Shown here: piece after piece, positions 27,071 through 35,297 of the stretch
How the letters are laid out: every line of letters begins with the position of its first letter
Numbering within the stretch: the stretch's first letter is position 1
Assembly (NCBI GenBank): GCA_023269675.1
Contig: JAHFSX010000037.1
Span: 1 to 64,000, forward strand
DNA length: 64,000 nucleotides
Source: Verrucomicrobiota bacterium
Lineage (GTDB): Bacteria; Verrucomicrobiota; Kiritimatiellia; RFP12; UBA1067
Reading direction: 5' to 3'
The notes under the pieces: model-generated
Databases searched by the model: none
Seen by the model: the letters and a program-made list of their open reading frames with translations, nothing else
Told to the model about the DNA's origin: nothing
Position numbers and translations under genes: made by a program

Positions 27071-27820
27071 TCAGGCCAGCGTCAGAACTTCCACACCTTC
27101 CTCAAGCACGGCCACGGTGTGCTCGAAGTGCGCGGACGGCTTCCCGTCTCGCGTTACTACTGTCCACTTGTCATCCAGCACGACCACTTCCGGACCTCCG
27201 AGGTTGACCATCGGCTCAATCGCCAACGTCATCCCCGGCTTCAGGACGGGACCGCGCCCCGGCAATCCGTAGTTCGGGACCTGTGGCTCTTCATGGAGGT
27301 GACGCCCCACGCCGTGACCCACAAACTCCCTGACCACCGAACAGCCAGAAGCCTTCGCGACGCTCTCAACCGTGTGAGAGACATCCGAGAGACGTCCGCC
27401 AGGCCGGACAGCGGCAATCGCCGCCGCCAGAGCCCGCCGGGTCGTCTCCACCAACCGGATCACATCGGGATCCGTCACACCCACCATGACGGTGGTGGCC
27501 GAATCCCCATGAAACCCCCTGTACAAAACACCGACGTCCAGACTCACCACGTCCCCCGGCAGAATGACCCGCCGTCCGGGAATGCCGTGAATCACCTCGT
27601 CGTTGATCGAAATACAAATCGCCGCCGGATACCCGTGGTAACCGAGGAACGAGGGCTTGGCCTTCATCCCTTCGATCAGCCGCCGCGTCAGCGCGTCCAG
27701 CTCGCCCGTGGTGACGCCCGGCTGCACGGCCTCCGCAACCTGCCGCAGCACCTCGGCCGTCATCCTGCAACTCGCCCGCATCGCGTCGAGCTCCGCCGCA
27801 CTCTTCAGTGGTATGTTCAT
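27071..27820 (-). CDS. map: Methionine aminopeptidase, type I
   Basis: 249 residues, type Ia length with no N-terminal extension. All five metal ligands are present: D95 (VSLDVG), D106 (HGDSATT), H169 (GHGVGRHLHEEP), E202 (AIEPMV) and E233 (HFEHT). It removes initiator Met from new proteins co-translationally. Its ATG overlaps the adk stop by 4 nt (ATGA, 27817-27820), so translation is coupled. Confidence 0.97.
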   Translation of the reverse strand: MNIPLKSAAELDAMRASCRMTAEVLRQVAEAVQPGVTTGELDALTRRLIEGMKAKPSFLGYHGYPAAICISINDEVIHGIPGRRVILPGDVVSLDVGVLYRGFHGDSATTVMVGVTDPDVIRLVETTRRALAAAIAAVRPGGRLSDVSHTVESVAKASGCSVVREFVGHGVGRHLHEEPQVPNYGLPGRGPVLKPGMTLAIEPMVNLGGPEVVVLDDKWTVVTRDGKPSAHFEHTVAVLEEGVEVLTLA

Positions 27821-28464
27821 GGTACCGCTTGCCTGACCCGCTCGACGATCTCGTCGATCGGGCCGGTACCAACCACCTTGCGCAACATGCCGCGCGCACC
27901 GTAAAAATCAATCAGCGGAACGGTCTGAGCCTTGTAGACCTCCAACCGGTGCTTCACCGTCTCCGGGTTGTCATCCTTACGGATCACCAGCCCGGTCCCG
28001 CACACGTCACAGATCCCCTCCCTGCGAGAGGGAATGCTGGTGACATGATAGCCCGCCCCGCATTTCGGGCATCCGCGCCGCCCGGCAATCCGGTCCACCA
28101 AAATCGCATCCGCCACGTCCAACAGCACCACCGCCGCCAAGGTCGCCCCGCAGCGGGCGGTGGCCGCCTCTAAAATCTGGGCCTGCACCACGGTGCGCGG
28201 AAAGCCGTCCAACAACAGCGTGCACGCTCCGCTGGCCCTGGCCATCAGGTCCTCGATGATCTTCGCGATCAGGGCATCGGGAACCAGCTCGCCACGCTTC
28301 ATGTACGTGTCCGCCTCGATGCCCGCCGCCGTCTGATGCTTCACAGCATCACGCAACAGATCACCGCTGGATACGTGTCGAAAGGCACTGTCCGAAGCAG
28401 CTAAACGCCCCGCGACTGTACCTTTTCCCGAACCGGGCGCGCCTAGAAGAACAACTATTTTCAT
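27817..28464 (-). CDS. adk: Adenylate kinase, zinc-lid type
   Basis: 215 residues with the P-loop 'GAPGSGKGTVAGRLA' at the N-terminus, the AMP-binding 'SSGDLLRDAVKH' and 'LLLDGFPRT'. The long lid holds two CxxC pairs (CPKC ... CDVC), giving a structural zinc site. It converts ATP + AMP to 2 ADP. It is the first gene of this ribosomal cluster; the usual upstream neighbour secY is absent and a divergent gene lies upstream instead, so the operon promoter is probably between 28465 and 28640. Confidence 0.97.
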   Translation of the reverse strand: MKIVVLLGAPGSGKGTVAGRLAASDSAFRHVSSGDLLRDAVKHQTAAGIEADTYMKRGELVPDALIAKIIEDLMARASGACTLLLDGFPRTVVQAQILEAATARCGATLAAVVLLDVADAILVDRIAGRRGCPKCGAGYHVTSIPSRREGICDVCGTGLVIRKDDNPETVKHRLEVYKAQTVPLIDFYGARGMLRKVVGTGPIDEIVERVRQAVP

Positions 28465-28647
28465 AGCGAGTGGATAAAATTAGCAAATCTAACGGCGCGG
28501 CGCAACCGTGAATATTGTTTTTTTCGTTTCCGGCCGCGCGGGCCGCCTGGCGCCCCCCCCCTCAAGAAGGCCGAATTCACAATTCCACTCCGCCCGCCCA
28601 CTGTGGTATATTTCAACCTTATGCCTTTTCAATCACGGAGAACACCG

Positions 28648-29964
28648 ATGCGCCACCTGCTCGCCACCCTCTGCCTGCTGACCTTCGCCGCGGCCGCCCA
28701 GCCGGCCCCCTCCGCGGCCCTGCCGCCGGATGTCGCCAAAATGCGGGACGCCTACCACGCCGGACTGGCCAAAATCGCCGAAGCCTACAACGCCGCGCTG
28801 CTGCCGCTGGCCGAAGGCTATGTGCTCGACCTCAAGCAGCTCTCCGGCCGCTTCAAAGAGGCCAAAGACGCCGCCGGCCTCGAGGCCGTCAAGAAGGAGG
28901 CCGGTCGTTTCATGCAGGCCCTCGCGGCCGAGCCCGACCCCTTCGAGACCGTGCCCGAACTCACCAAAGAGAAAGTCGCGGACAAACCCGAGGCCTTGCG
29001 GCTCGTCCAAGAGAACTACGTCGCGCGCCGCACGGCGAACGACCTCGCCCGCAACGAAAGGGCGGCCGACCTGGCCGAGAAGTACATCGGCGGACTGGAC
29101 CAGCTCCAGAACCGCTACGCCGCCGCGGAGCAGGCCAAAGAGGCCGCCGCCGCCAAGAAAGAGTCCACGCGCATGCGCGTGGCCATGCAGCGCAAGGATT
29201 TCGCGAACAGGGCCTTCGACGAGGCCAAAGCCGCCTGCCGGCTCGTTCCTCCCGTTCCGGATGTCGCCAACCTCAAGGAGCGGGCCGATGCCGCCCCAGC
29301 CGCCACGCGCAACCTGAGCGCCCTCGCGATCACCGACCTCGCGCCCACGGTCCAGGCCTTCCTGATGCGCCCGCTGGAGTACGACAAGGATTGGCCGCCC
29401 GAGATCACGAAGTGGAAATTCGAGGGCTCCGGCAACTACTCGCACGACTTTTCCCTCTACAACCTCGCAGGGCAGCCCGACGAGCTCGGCATCTTCGCCT
29501 TTCCCAAAACCATGCGCGCCTACGTGCGCGGCACAAAGAAGGCCTCGACCGTCAACTTCGACAACAAGGCGGTCACCTGGCTCGGAAAAGGGATGGCGTG
29601 GCGCCTGAACGACAGCCGCGACCTGGTCTGCAAGGTCGTTTTCCGCACCAAGAAGCCCGCGCTCAAAGAGGACTCCGGCCCCGCCGCCTGCCTCGCGGTC
29701 TACAGCATCAACGAGGGCAACCGCCTGATCGCCTCGATGTCCGTCCCCATGCTCACGGAGGAGACCCAGGTGCGCATGGCCAAACATTTTTCGTACAACC
29801 GCATGAACATCGTCTGGGAAGGCACCAAACGCAAACGCGGCTTCACGATCCCCGACCATGTGCCCATCCGCGTCGTCGCCGGCATCGCGGGCTTCGCGCC
29901 GGGCGAGGAGGTGGACGCCACCATCGAAATCGCCCCGTGCGGCCCTCTGGGCGACATGTGGTGA
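28648..29964 (+). CDS. Secreted coiled-coil protein of unknown function
   Basis: About 438 residues with a signal peptide ('MRHLLATLCLLTFAAAAQ'). Residues about 25-195 are Ala/Glu/Lys-rich and strongly helical, probably coiled coil. They include the pattern 'LPLAEGYVLDLKQLSGRF', a helical-pair motif frequent in uncharacterised Verrucomicrobia and Planctomycetes exported proteins. The C-terminal 200 residues form a Trp/Tyr-containing beta-rich region ('WKFEGSGNYSHDFSLYN' to 'VDATIEIAPCGPLGD') that could be a lectin-like or jelly-roll domain. The start was chosen for GGAG 8-9 nt upstream and an intact signal peptide; in-frame ATGs at 28603 and 28621 exist. I do not recognise a function. Confidence 0.75.
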   Translation: MRHLLATLCLLTFAAAAQPAPSAALPPDVAKMRDAYHAGLAKIAEAYNAALLPLAEGYVLDLKQLSGRFKEAKDAAGLEAVKKEAGRFMQALAAEPDPFETVPELTKEKVADKPEALRLVQENYVARRTANDLARNERAADLAEKYIGGLDQLQNRYAAAEQAKEAAAAKKESTRMRVAMQRKDFANRAFDEAKAACRLVPPVPDVANLKERADAAPAATRNLSALAITDLAPTVQAFLMRPLEYDKDWPPEITKWKFEGSGNYSHDFSLYNLAGQPDELGIFAFPKTMRAYVRGTKKASTVNFDNKAVTWLGKGMAWRLNDSRDLVCKVVFRTKKPALKEDSGPAACLAVYSINEGNRLIASMSVPMLTEETQVRMAKHFSYNRMNIVWEGTKRKRGFTIPDHVPIRVVAGIAGFAPGEEVDATIEIAPCGPLGDMW

Positions 29965-30054
29965 ACGCCCTTCTTCCTGTGCCGAGATGACAGCGCGGCC
30001 CTCCGCCCCCCGTTTATCCTTTCCAGATCAGCCCGCGCCTGTTACTTTTTAACG

Positions 30055-31026
30055 ATGTCCAAAAGGGTGAAAGAAGCCTACCGCGCCTTGCGCCGGCCGT
30101 TGGAATGGGCCGCCGTCTGGCTGGCGCTGACGGTCATCCCTCCCCTATCGCTGGCGGCTTTGCTGCGCCTTTCGCGCTGGGTAGCCGACATCGCCTACGC
30201 CTTCGACTGTCAAGGCAAGGCCATCGCGCACGCCAACCTGCGCGTGATGTTCGGCACACGCATGACGCCGGCCCGCTTGCGCGCGCTCACCCGGGGCTCC
30301 TACCGCAACATGGCGCGCGTGCTCGTCAACGTCTTCTGGCTGGCGCGCGACACCCGCGCGCGCATGGCCGACCGCGTCTCTTTCGACCCCCAGGTGCTGG
30401 ACACGCTCCGCCGCAACCAGCCGGCCGTCACCGTCAGCGCCCACTTCGGCAACTGGGAGATCCTCTCCCAAGCCTGCGTCGCCAACGGGATTCCCATGCT
30501 GTCCATCGCCAAACAGCTCGGATCCCCGGAAATGACCGACCGCCTGAGCCGCCTGCGGTCGACCATCGGCCAGCAGCTCGTGCCCGCCGAAGGCGCGGTC
30601 CGCCCGCTGCTGCGCGCGCTGAAGCGCGGCACCAGCATCGGACTGCTCATCGACCAGCACACCCATATCGCGGAGGGCGGCACCTGGGTCACGCTCTTCG
30701 GCCTCCCGGCCGGCATTTCCATGTCCCCGGCCGCCCTGGCGCGCAAGTGTCACGTCCCCATCGTCTTCGCCTGGTCGCGCCCCCTGAAGAACGGCCGTTA
30801 CCGCATCGAGGCCGGACAGGTCTTCCTGCCGGACCCGCACGCCAGCGACGCCGAACGCGCCCAGGAGCTGGCCAGCGCCTTTGAACGCGTCATCCGCCGC
30901 CACCCCTCCCTGTGGTGCCTCAACTACCGCCGCTGGCGCTACATCCGTCCGGGCGACGACCCGGCGCGCTACCCCTTCTATGCCCGCCTCTCGAAGCGGG
31001 ATGTCCAGAGCGCCCCCGCGTCCTGA
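30055..31026 (+). CDS. LpxL/HtrB-family lipid A acyltransferase (copy 1)
   Basis: 323 residues with an N-terminal hydrophobic anchor (about 15-40). The acyltransferase motif HFGNWE puts catalytic H130 and E135 in the HX4E arrangement. It is followed by 'GLLIDQHTHIAEGG' and 'RHPSLWCLNYRRWRY', the typical C-terminal signature. The family transfers secondary acyl chains to lipid A on the inner leaflet of the inner membrane. A close paralogue starts 80 bp downstream. Which chain or acceptor each uses cannot be told. No lpxA/B/C/D genes are nearby. Confidence 0.9.
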   Translation: MSKRVKEAYRALRRPLEWAAVWLALTVIPPLSLAALLRLSRWVADIAYAFDCQGKAIAHANLRVMFGTRMTPARLRALTRGSYRNMARVLVNVFWLARDTRARMADRVSFDPQVLDTLRRNQPAVTVSAHFGNWEILSQACVANGIPMLSIAKQLGSPEMTDRLSRLRSTIGQQLVPAEGAVRPLLRALKRGTSIGLLIDQHTHIAEGGTWVTLFGLPAGISMSPAALARKCHVPIVFAWSRPLKNGRYRIEAGQVFLPDPHASDAERAQELASAFERVIRRHPSLWCLNYRRWRYIRPGDDPARYPFYARLSKRDVQSAPAS

Positions 31027-31105
31027 CCCGCGTCCCTTTCCCGCGCACCCGTGCCCGTCCGGTTTTGCTTCCCTCCTCCAAAACCGTCTGCTATCTTTTT
31101 CGCGC

Positions 31106-32092
31106 ATGACAAAACGCGCCAAAGCCCTGAGCCGGAAGATACGCAGGCCGCTGGAGTGGTTCGGCATCTGGCTGGCACAGGTGCTGGTCCCTCGCCTGTC
31201 CCGCCCAAACGTGGTGCGCCTCGCGGACCTTATCTCCGCGCTGGCGCCTGCCTTCGACCGCCGCGGGAAAAAGATCGCGCAGGCCAACCTGCGCCTGATG
31301 TTCGGCGCGCGCATGACTCCCGCGCGCGAGGATGTCATCATCCGCCGCTCCTACCGCACCGTGATGCGCACGATCCTGAACCTCTTTTGGCTGCTGCGCG
31401 ACACGCGCGAGCGCATTCTCGAGCAAGTTGAATTCACCCCCGGGACGCTCGACAGGATCCGGCACCTCCAGCCGGCGGTGATGCTCAGCGCCCATCTGGG
31501 GAACTGGGAGCTCGTCGCCCAGGGCGGCGTGGCGAACGGCATCCCCATCATGTGCGTCGCCAAGCAGATCGGCACACCGGCCATGACCGAGCTCCTGACC
31601 CGCCAGCGTGCCGCGATCGGCCAGGAAATCGTTCCTGTTGAAGGCGCCCTGCGAGCGCTCATCCGCACGCTCAAGGGCGGGAAAAGCGTGGGCGTGCTGG
31701 TCGACCAGCACATGGACGCGTCCGAGGGCGGGACCGCGTGCACGTTCTTCGGCCTGCCGGTCAGCGTTTCGATGACGCCGGCCACGCTGTCGCGCAAACT
31801 CGGAGTCCCCATCCTCTTCGTCTGGGCACGCCCGCTCAGGGGCGCCCGCTACCGCATCGAGTGCAGCGACGTTTTCCTGCCGGACCCGTCCATCCCCGAT
31901 ACGGTGCGCACCCAACAGCTCTCCGACGCGATCGAACGCGTCGTCCGCCGCCACCCCTCCTACTGGTGCCTGACCTATCGCCGCTGGCGCAGGATCTGCC
32001 CGGGCGGGGAGGACTTGCCGTATCCCTTCTACGCCCGCGCGTCACGCCTCTCTGCAACGGAGCATCCCCGTTCCGGACCTACCGCAACTTGA
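31106..32092 (+). CDS. LpxL/HtrB-family lipid A acyltransferase (copy 2)
   Basis: 328 residues, collinear with the preceding gene. HLGNWE places H130 and E135 at the same residue numbers. Shared blocks include 'ANLRLMFGARMTPAR', 'GVLVDQHMDASEGG' and 'RHPSYWCLTYRRWR'. This is a tandem duplication that has diverged, perhaps with different acyl-chain or position specificity (LpxL versus LpxM roles). The last 14 bp overlap the end of the convergent repeat-protein gene (32079-32092). The start was placed at 31106 where similarity to copy 1 begins. Confidence 0.9.
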   Translation: MTKRAKALSRKIRRPLEWFGIWLAQVLVPRLSRPNVVRLADLISALAPAFDRRGKKIAQANLRLMFGARMTPAREDVIIRRSYRTVMRTILNLFWLLRDTRERILEQVEFTPGTLDRIRHLQPAVMLSAHLGNWELVAQGGVANGIPIMCVAKQIGTPAMTELLTRQRAAIGQEIVPVEGALRALIRTLKGGKSVGVLVDQHMDASEGGTACTFFGLPVSVSMTPATLSRKLGVPILFVWARPLRGARYRIECSDVFLPDPSIPDTVRTQQLSDAIERVVRRHPSYWCLTYRRWRRICPGGEDLPYPFYARASRLSATEHPRSGPTAT

Positions 32093-35000
32093 TCAGCGTG
32101 CCGATCGACGAGCGGAGCTGCACGTTGCTGTGCTCCCAATCGTAATACACGTACCACGGCTCAGGCAGAGCCTGCGCACCGAACATGCCGCTCAGCGCGC
32201 CGCCGTACGTGACGATCGTGTACTGGCGGCTTCTGTCCAGCAGCTCCGGGTTCGCGACCGCCACGGTCAGCCCCGCCAGCGACAGGTCGCCCGCCGCGCG
32301 CAGCCTGCCGCAGCTGCCGTCGGCCGCCACGCCGAACGCCACCACGCCGCCCGCCGGCAGGGCCTTGTCCGACGCCGGCGCCAGCGTGCCCGCCAGCACG
32401 CGCGTGGCGCCGCTGTAGGTGTTCGTGCCCGAAAGCGTCAGCTCGCCCGCGCCGGCCTTGTTCAGCCCGCCCGCGCCCGTCAGATTGCCGGAAAGGCTGA
32501 TCGCGAAGTTCGTCGTGTCGAAGGTGATCGCGTTCGCGCCCGTGCCGGACAGCTTCGCGTTCAGCGGCAGGAAGATATTGGTGACCGCGCGGATCATGCC
32601 GCCCGCGCCGCCGTACTCGACCAGATAAGGTGCCGTGACATCGGCGGTGATGGCATTGGTGGCCGGCCCGACCGACGCGTCCAGCGAGCCGATGTTCATC
32701 ACTCCGCCCGCCACGGTCAGCCGGCCGAACCCGCCGGCGTCATGGCGCTCGTTGAGCATCACGCGCGTCGCGAAAACCTCGCCGCCCGTCATGTTGAACC
32801 AGCCCTGACCGTCCGTGGCGCACCCCAAGTCATAGTTCCCCTCCACGATCAGCGTGCCGCCCATCATGTTGTAAAAGCTGCGGGTCTGCGGGTAATGTCC
32901 GAGGCGGACACCGTTCCCCTCGGCCGACGCTGCGGTCGTGCGCACCAAACCGCCGGCCTGGTTCAGGATGCCTGTCATCATGCCGCCCGCAAGGTCGCCG
33001 CCGTTGCCGAACGTCACCGACCTTACAATCAGCGCACACCCGGCGTTGACCGTAACGGTCGCAAGGACATTCGTCGGCAGCAGGCAGTTGGCCGGCGCGA
33101 CACCGTATTTGGCATCCGCCCGGTTGGCGATCGTCATCTGGTTGTAGGCGCTGAAAACCGCGCCGTTGGTCAAGGTCAGCGAGCCGTTCGCCACATGGAA
33201 GTCGCTGTTCGAAGAAACCCCGCCGCTGACGGTGACCTGGCCGCCGTAGCGGATGGCGGTCAGGCCCGATCCGTTGATGCCGCTGAAGGCGGTGTAAGCC
33301 CCGGCGCTGTCGAAATAGAGCGTGCCGTTGTTCGTGATCGCGCCGGGCCCCAGACGCCCGGACGCCGCGCCGGCCGGCTTGCCGACCCACAGCGACCGGC
33401 CTAAGTTGACGGTGGTCGGCCCGGCATAATCATTCGAGTCGCCGGTTACGAAACACAGGCCGTCGCCGGAGCGCGTGAGGCCGCCCGGGCCGGAAATCCG
33501 GCCGCTGATCTCGGTGACCGACGACGCCGTCCCCCCAAACGCGGCAGACGCGCCCACCGTGACCGGCCCCGTCACGTAAAGCGTGTTACTCATGTCGTTG
33601 ACATAGACGGAGCCCCCGTTGAACGTGACCGGGTCCGCCAGGGTCACCGGCATCCAAAGGCTCAGCGTCCCGCTGTTCACAAACTGGCCATAAGTGAACA
33701 CGTTGGTGTAGAGGTTCAGCGTTCCCGAATTTGTCAGAACCCCGGCTCCGAACACGCCCGAATACGCGTTCCACGTGCCGCTGTTGGCGACACCGCTCGC
33801 AGTCTGCAGAACCGATGTCCCGTACACGGTTCCCTTGTTCACGAGGCTTCCGACGTCGAGCAGCGGCGGGTTGAGATAAAGCGAACAGCCCGCGTTATTC
33901 ACCACCTCGCCCGCGCCCAAGACCGGCGAATTCGCATACAGGGTGCCGTTGTTCGTCACAGCCCCCGGGCCCAGCCGGCCGGTGCCGCCCACGGCCTTGC
34001 CCACCCAGAGCCGGGAGCCGCCGCTCACGGTCGTCGGCCCCGCATAGGTGTTCGCGTCGCCCATGACATAGACGTAGCCGTTCCCGCTTCTGGTGAAACC
34101 GCCCGGGCCGTCCATCACGCCGGCCAGCTCGACCGTGTTCGTGATGGACGCTTCCGTCTGCACGGTGACGTTGCTGTTCAGGGTCATGTTGCCGGTCAGC
34201 CGGAGGGTGTTGATCGACGTGCCGCTCGAACACAAGGTTCCCCCGTTTACGATCAGCCGCTCGGACAGCGTGTAGCTGCCCCACGCCTGCAGCTTGCCGC
34301 CGTTCAGCGTCGTGTCGCCTGCCGTGGCGCCGCCCAGCGCGTCCGCATGCTGGACCGTGTATGTGCCCGCGTTGATCACGATCGGGCTGCCGTTCACGGC
34401 CCGGGAAACCGCCACTTCGAACGCCCCCGCCTTGGTCAGCGTAAAACCGTTCCCCGCGAACGTTCCGTGGCCGCCGAGATCCGTGCGCGACGGCCCGCCG
34501 AGCGTCGCATCCCCCGCGAGCGTCAGATTCCTGATGCCCGTATTGTAGTAGGTCGTGGCCCCCAGGTTCACCAGCGCGCCGATTCCGTTCACGCCCGAAC
34601 CGGAAATGATGACATCCTCGTTCATGTTGACGGAGTTCGCCGAGTTCAGGTCCAGGGTCGCCCCGTTCTCGACGACCGTGTGATTCCCCGCCCCGACCGC
34701 TCCCAGCCCCGTCGGCGTGGCGGGTTGGAGCCGAAGGATGCCCGCGCTCACGGTCGTGACCCCCGTGTACGTGTTGGCGCCTTGGATCCGCAGCAGCCCG
34801 GGCCCAGCCTTCGTGAAACCGCCTCCCGCGATGACTTCGGAAACCGCGCCCGTGTCGCCGGCGTTCACCACCGTGACCACGCTGGGCAAGCCCGCGAAGG
34901 TCAGCGTCCCGTTATTGTCGGCGTCCGCGATCACATAGCCGTTCCCCTGGAACGTGAGGTTCGCGACGCTGACCGCATTCGCGACCTCCACGGTCTCGCC

Positions 35001-35177
35001 GGAGCCGGCGAAGACGGCGCTGCTGCCGTTGACCCACGCGGTGCCGGCATCCCAGTTCAGGTCGCTCGTGCTCCACGTGTTGTCCGCGCCCCCGTCATTC
35101 CAGAGCTGGTCCGCCGCGCACGCCGCGCACACAGACATGATGACACTTGAAACCGCAACCGCCCATTTCGTGATCAT
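32079..35177 (-). CDS. Secreted autotransporter-associated beta-strand-repeat protein (copy A)
   Basis: 1032 residues with a signal peptide (cleavage near ACA-AD). It begins with 'DQLWNDGGADNTWSTSDLNW', the usual N-cap of these beta-helix proteins. Repeats include 'GGFTKAGPGLLRIQGANTY' and 'GGLNKAGAGELTLSGTNTY'. A module at residues about 357-416 is repeated at about 563-623 (GPGG[FL]TRSG...RLGPGA[VI]TNNGTLY). The end, 'YTIVTYGGALSGMFG' through GTLIKLR, matches copy B and the 15.7-kb protein. No barrel or sorting motif is recognised. It is probably surface-exposed. It overlaps the acyltransferase gene by 14 bp at its 3' end. Confidence 0.87.
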   Translation of the reverse strand: MITKWAVAVSSVIMSVCAACAADQLWNDGGADNTWSTSDLNWDAGTAWVNGSSAVFAGSGETVEVANAVSVANLTFQGNGYVIADADNNGTLTFAGLPSVVTVVNAGDTGAVSEVIAGGGFTKAGPGLLRIQGANTYTGVTTVSAGILRLQPATPTGLGAVGAGNHTVVENGATLDLNSANSVNMNEDVIISGSGVNGIGALVNLGATTYYNTGIRNLTLAGDATLGGPSRTDLGGHGTFAGNGFTLTKAGAFEVAVSRAVNGSPIVINAGTYTVQHADALGGATAGDTTLNGGKLQAWGSYTLSERLIVNGGTLCSSGTSINTLRLTGNMTLNSNVTVQTEASITNTVELAGVMDGPGGFTRSGNGYVYVMGDANTYAGPTTVSGGSRLWVGKAVGGTGRLGPGAVTNNGTLYANSPVLGAGEVVNNAGCSLYLNPPLLDVGSLVNKGTVYGTSVLQTASGVANSGTWNAYSGVFGAGVLTNSGTLNLYTNVFTYGQFVNSGTLSLWMPVTLADPVTFNGGSVYVNDMSNTLYVTGPVTVGASAAFGGTASSVTEISGRISGPGGLTRSGDGLCFVTGDSNDYAGPTTVNLGRSLWVGKPAGAASGRLGPGAITNNGTLYFDSAGAYTAFSGINGSGLTAIRYGGQVTVSGGVSSNSDFHVANGSLTLTNGAVFSAYNQMTIANRADAKYGVAPANCLLPTNVLATVTVNAGCALIVRSVTFGNGGDLAGGMMTGILNQAGGLVRTTAASAEGNGVRLGHYPQTRSFYNMMGGTLIVEGNYDLGCATDGQGWFNMTGGEVFATRVMLNERHDAGGFGRLTVAGGVMNIGSLDASVGPATNAITADVTAPYLVEYGGAGGMIRAVTNIFLPLNAKLSGTGANAITFDTTNFAISLSGNLTGAGGLNKAGAGELTLSGTNTYSGATRVLAGTLAPASDKALPAGGVVAFGVAADGSCGRLRAAGDLSLAGLTVAVANPELLDRSRQYTIVTYGGALSGMFGAQALPEPWYVYYDWEHSNVQLRSSIGTLIKLR

Positions 35178-35297
35178 ACCCGTTCCCCGTTAGCCGTTCT
35201 GTCTCGCCCGCATCGCCGCTCTGCCCAAATCCCCCGCGCCGCCAACACCCGGCAGGCGGCCGTGCCCCATCGGCGCTTGCCCGCGCGTGGCGCCGCG

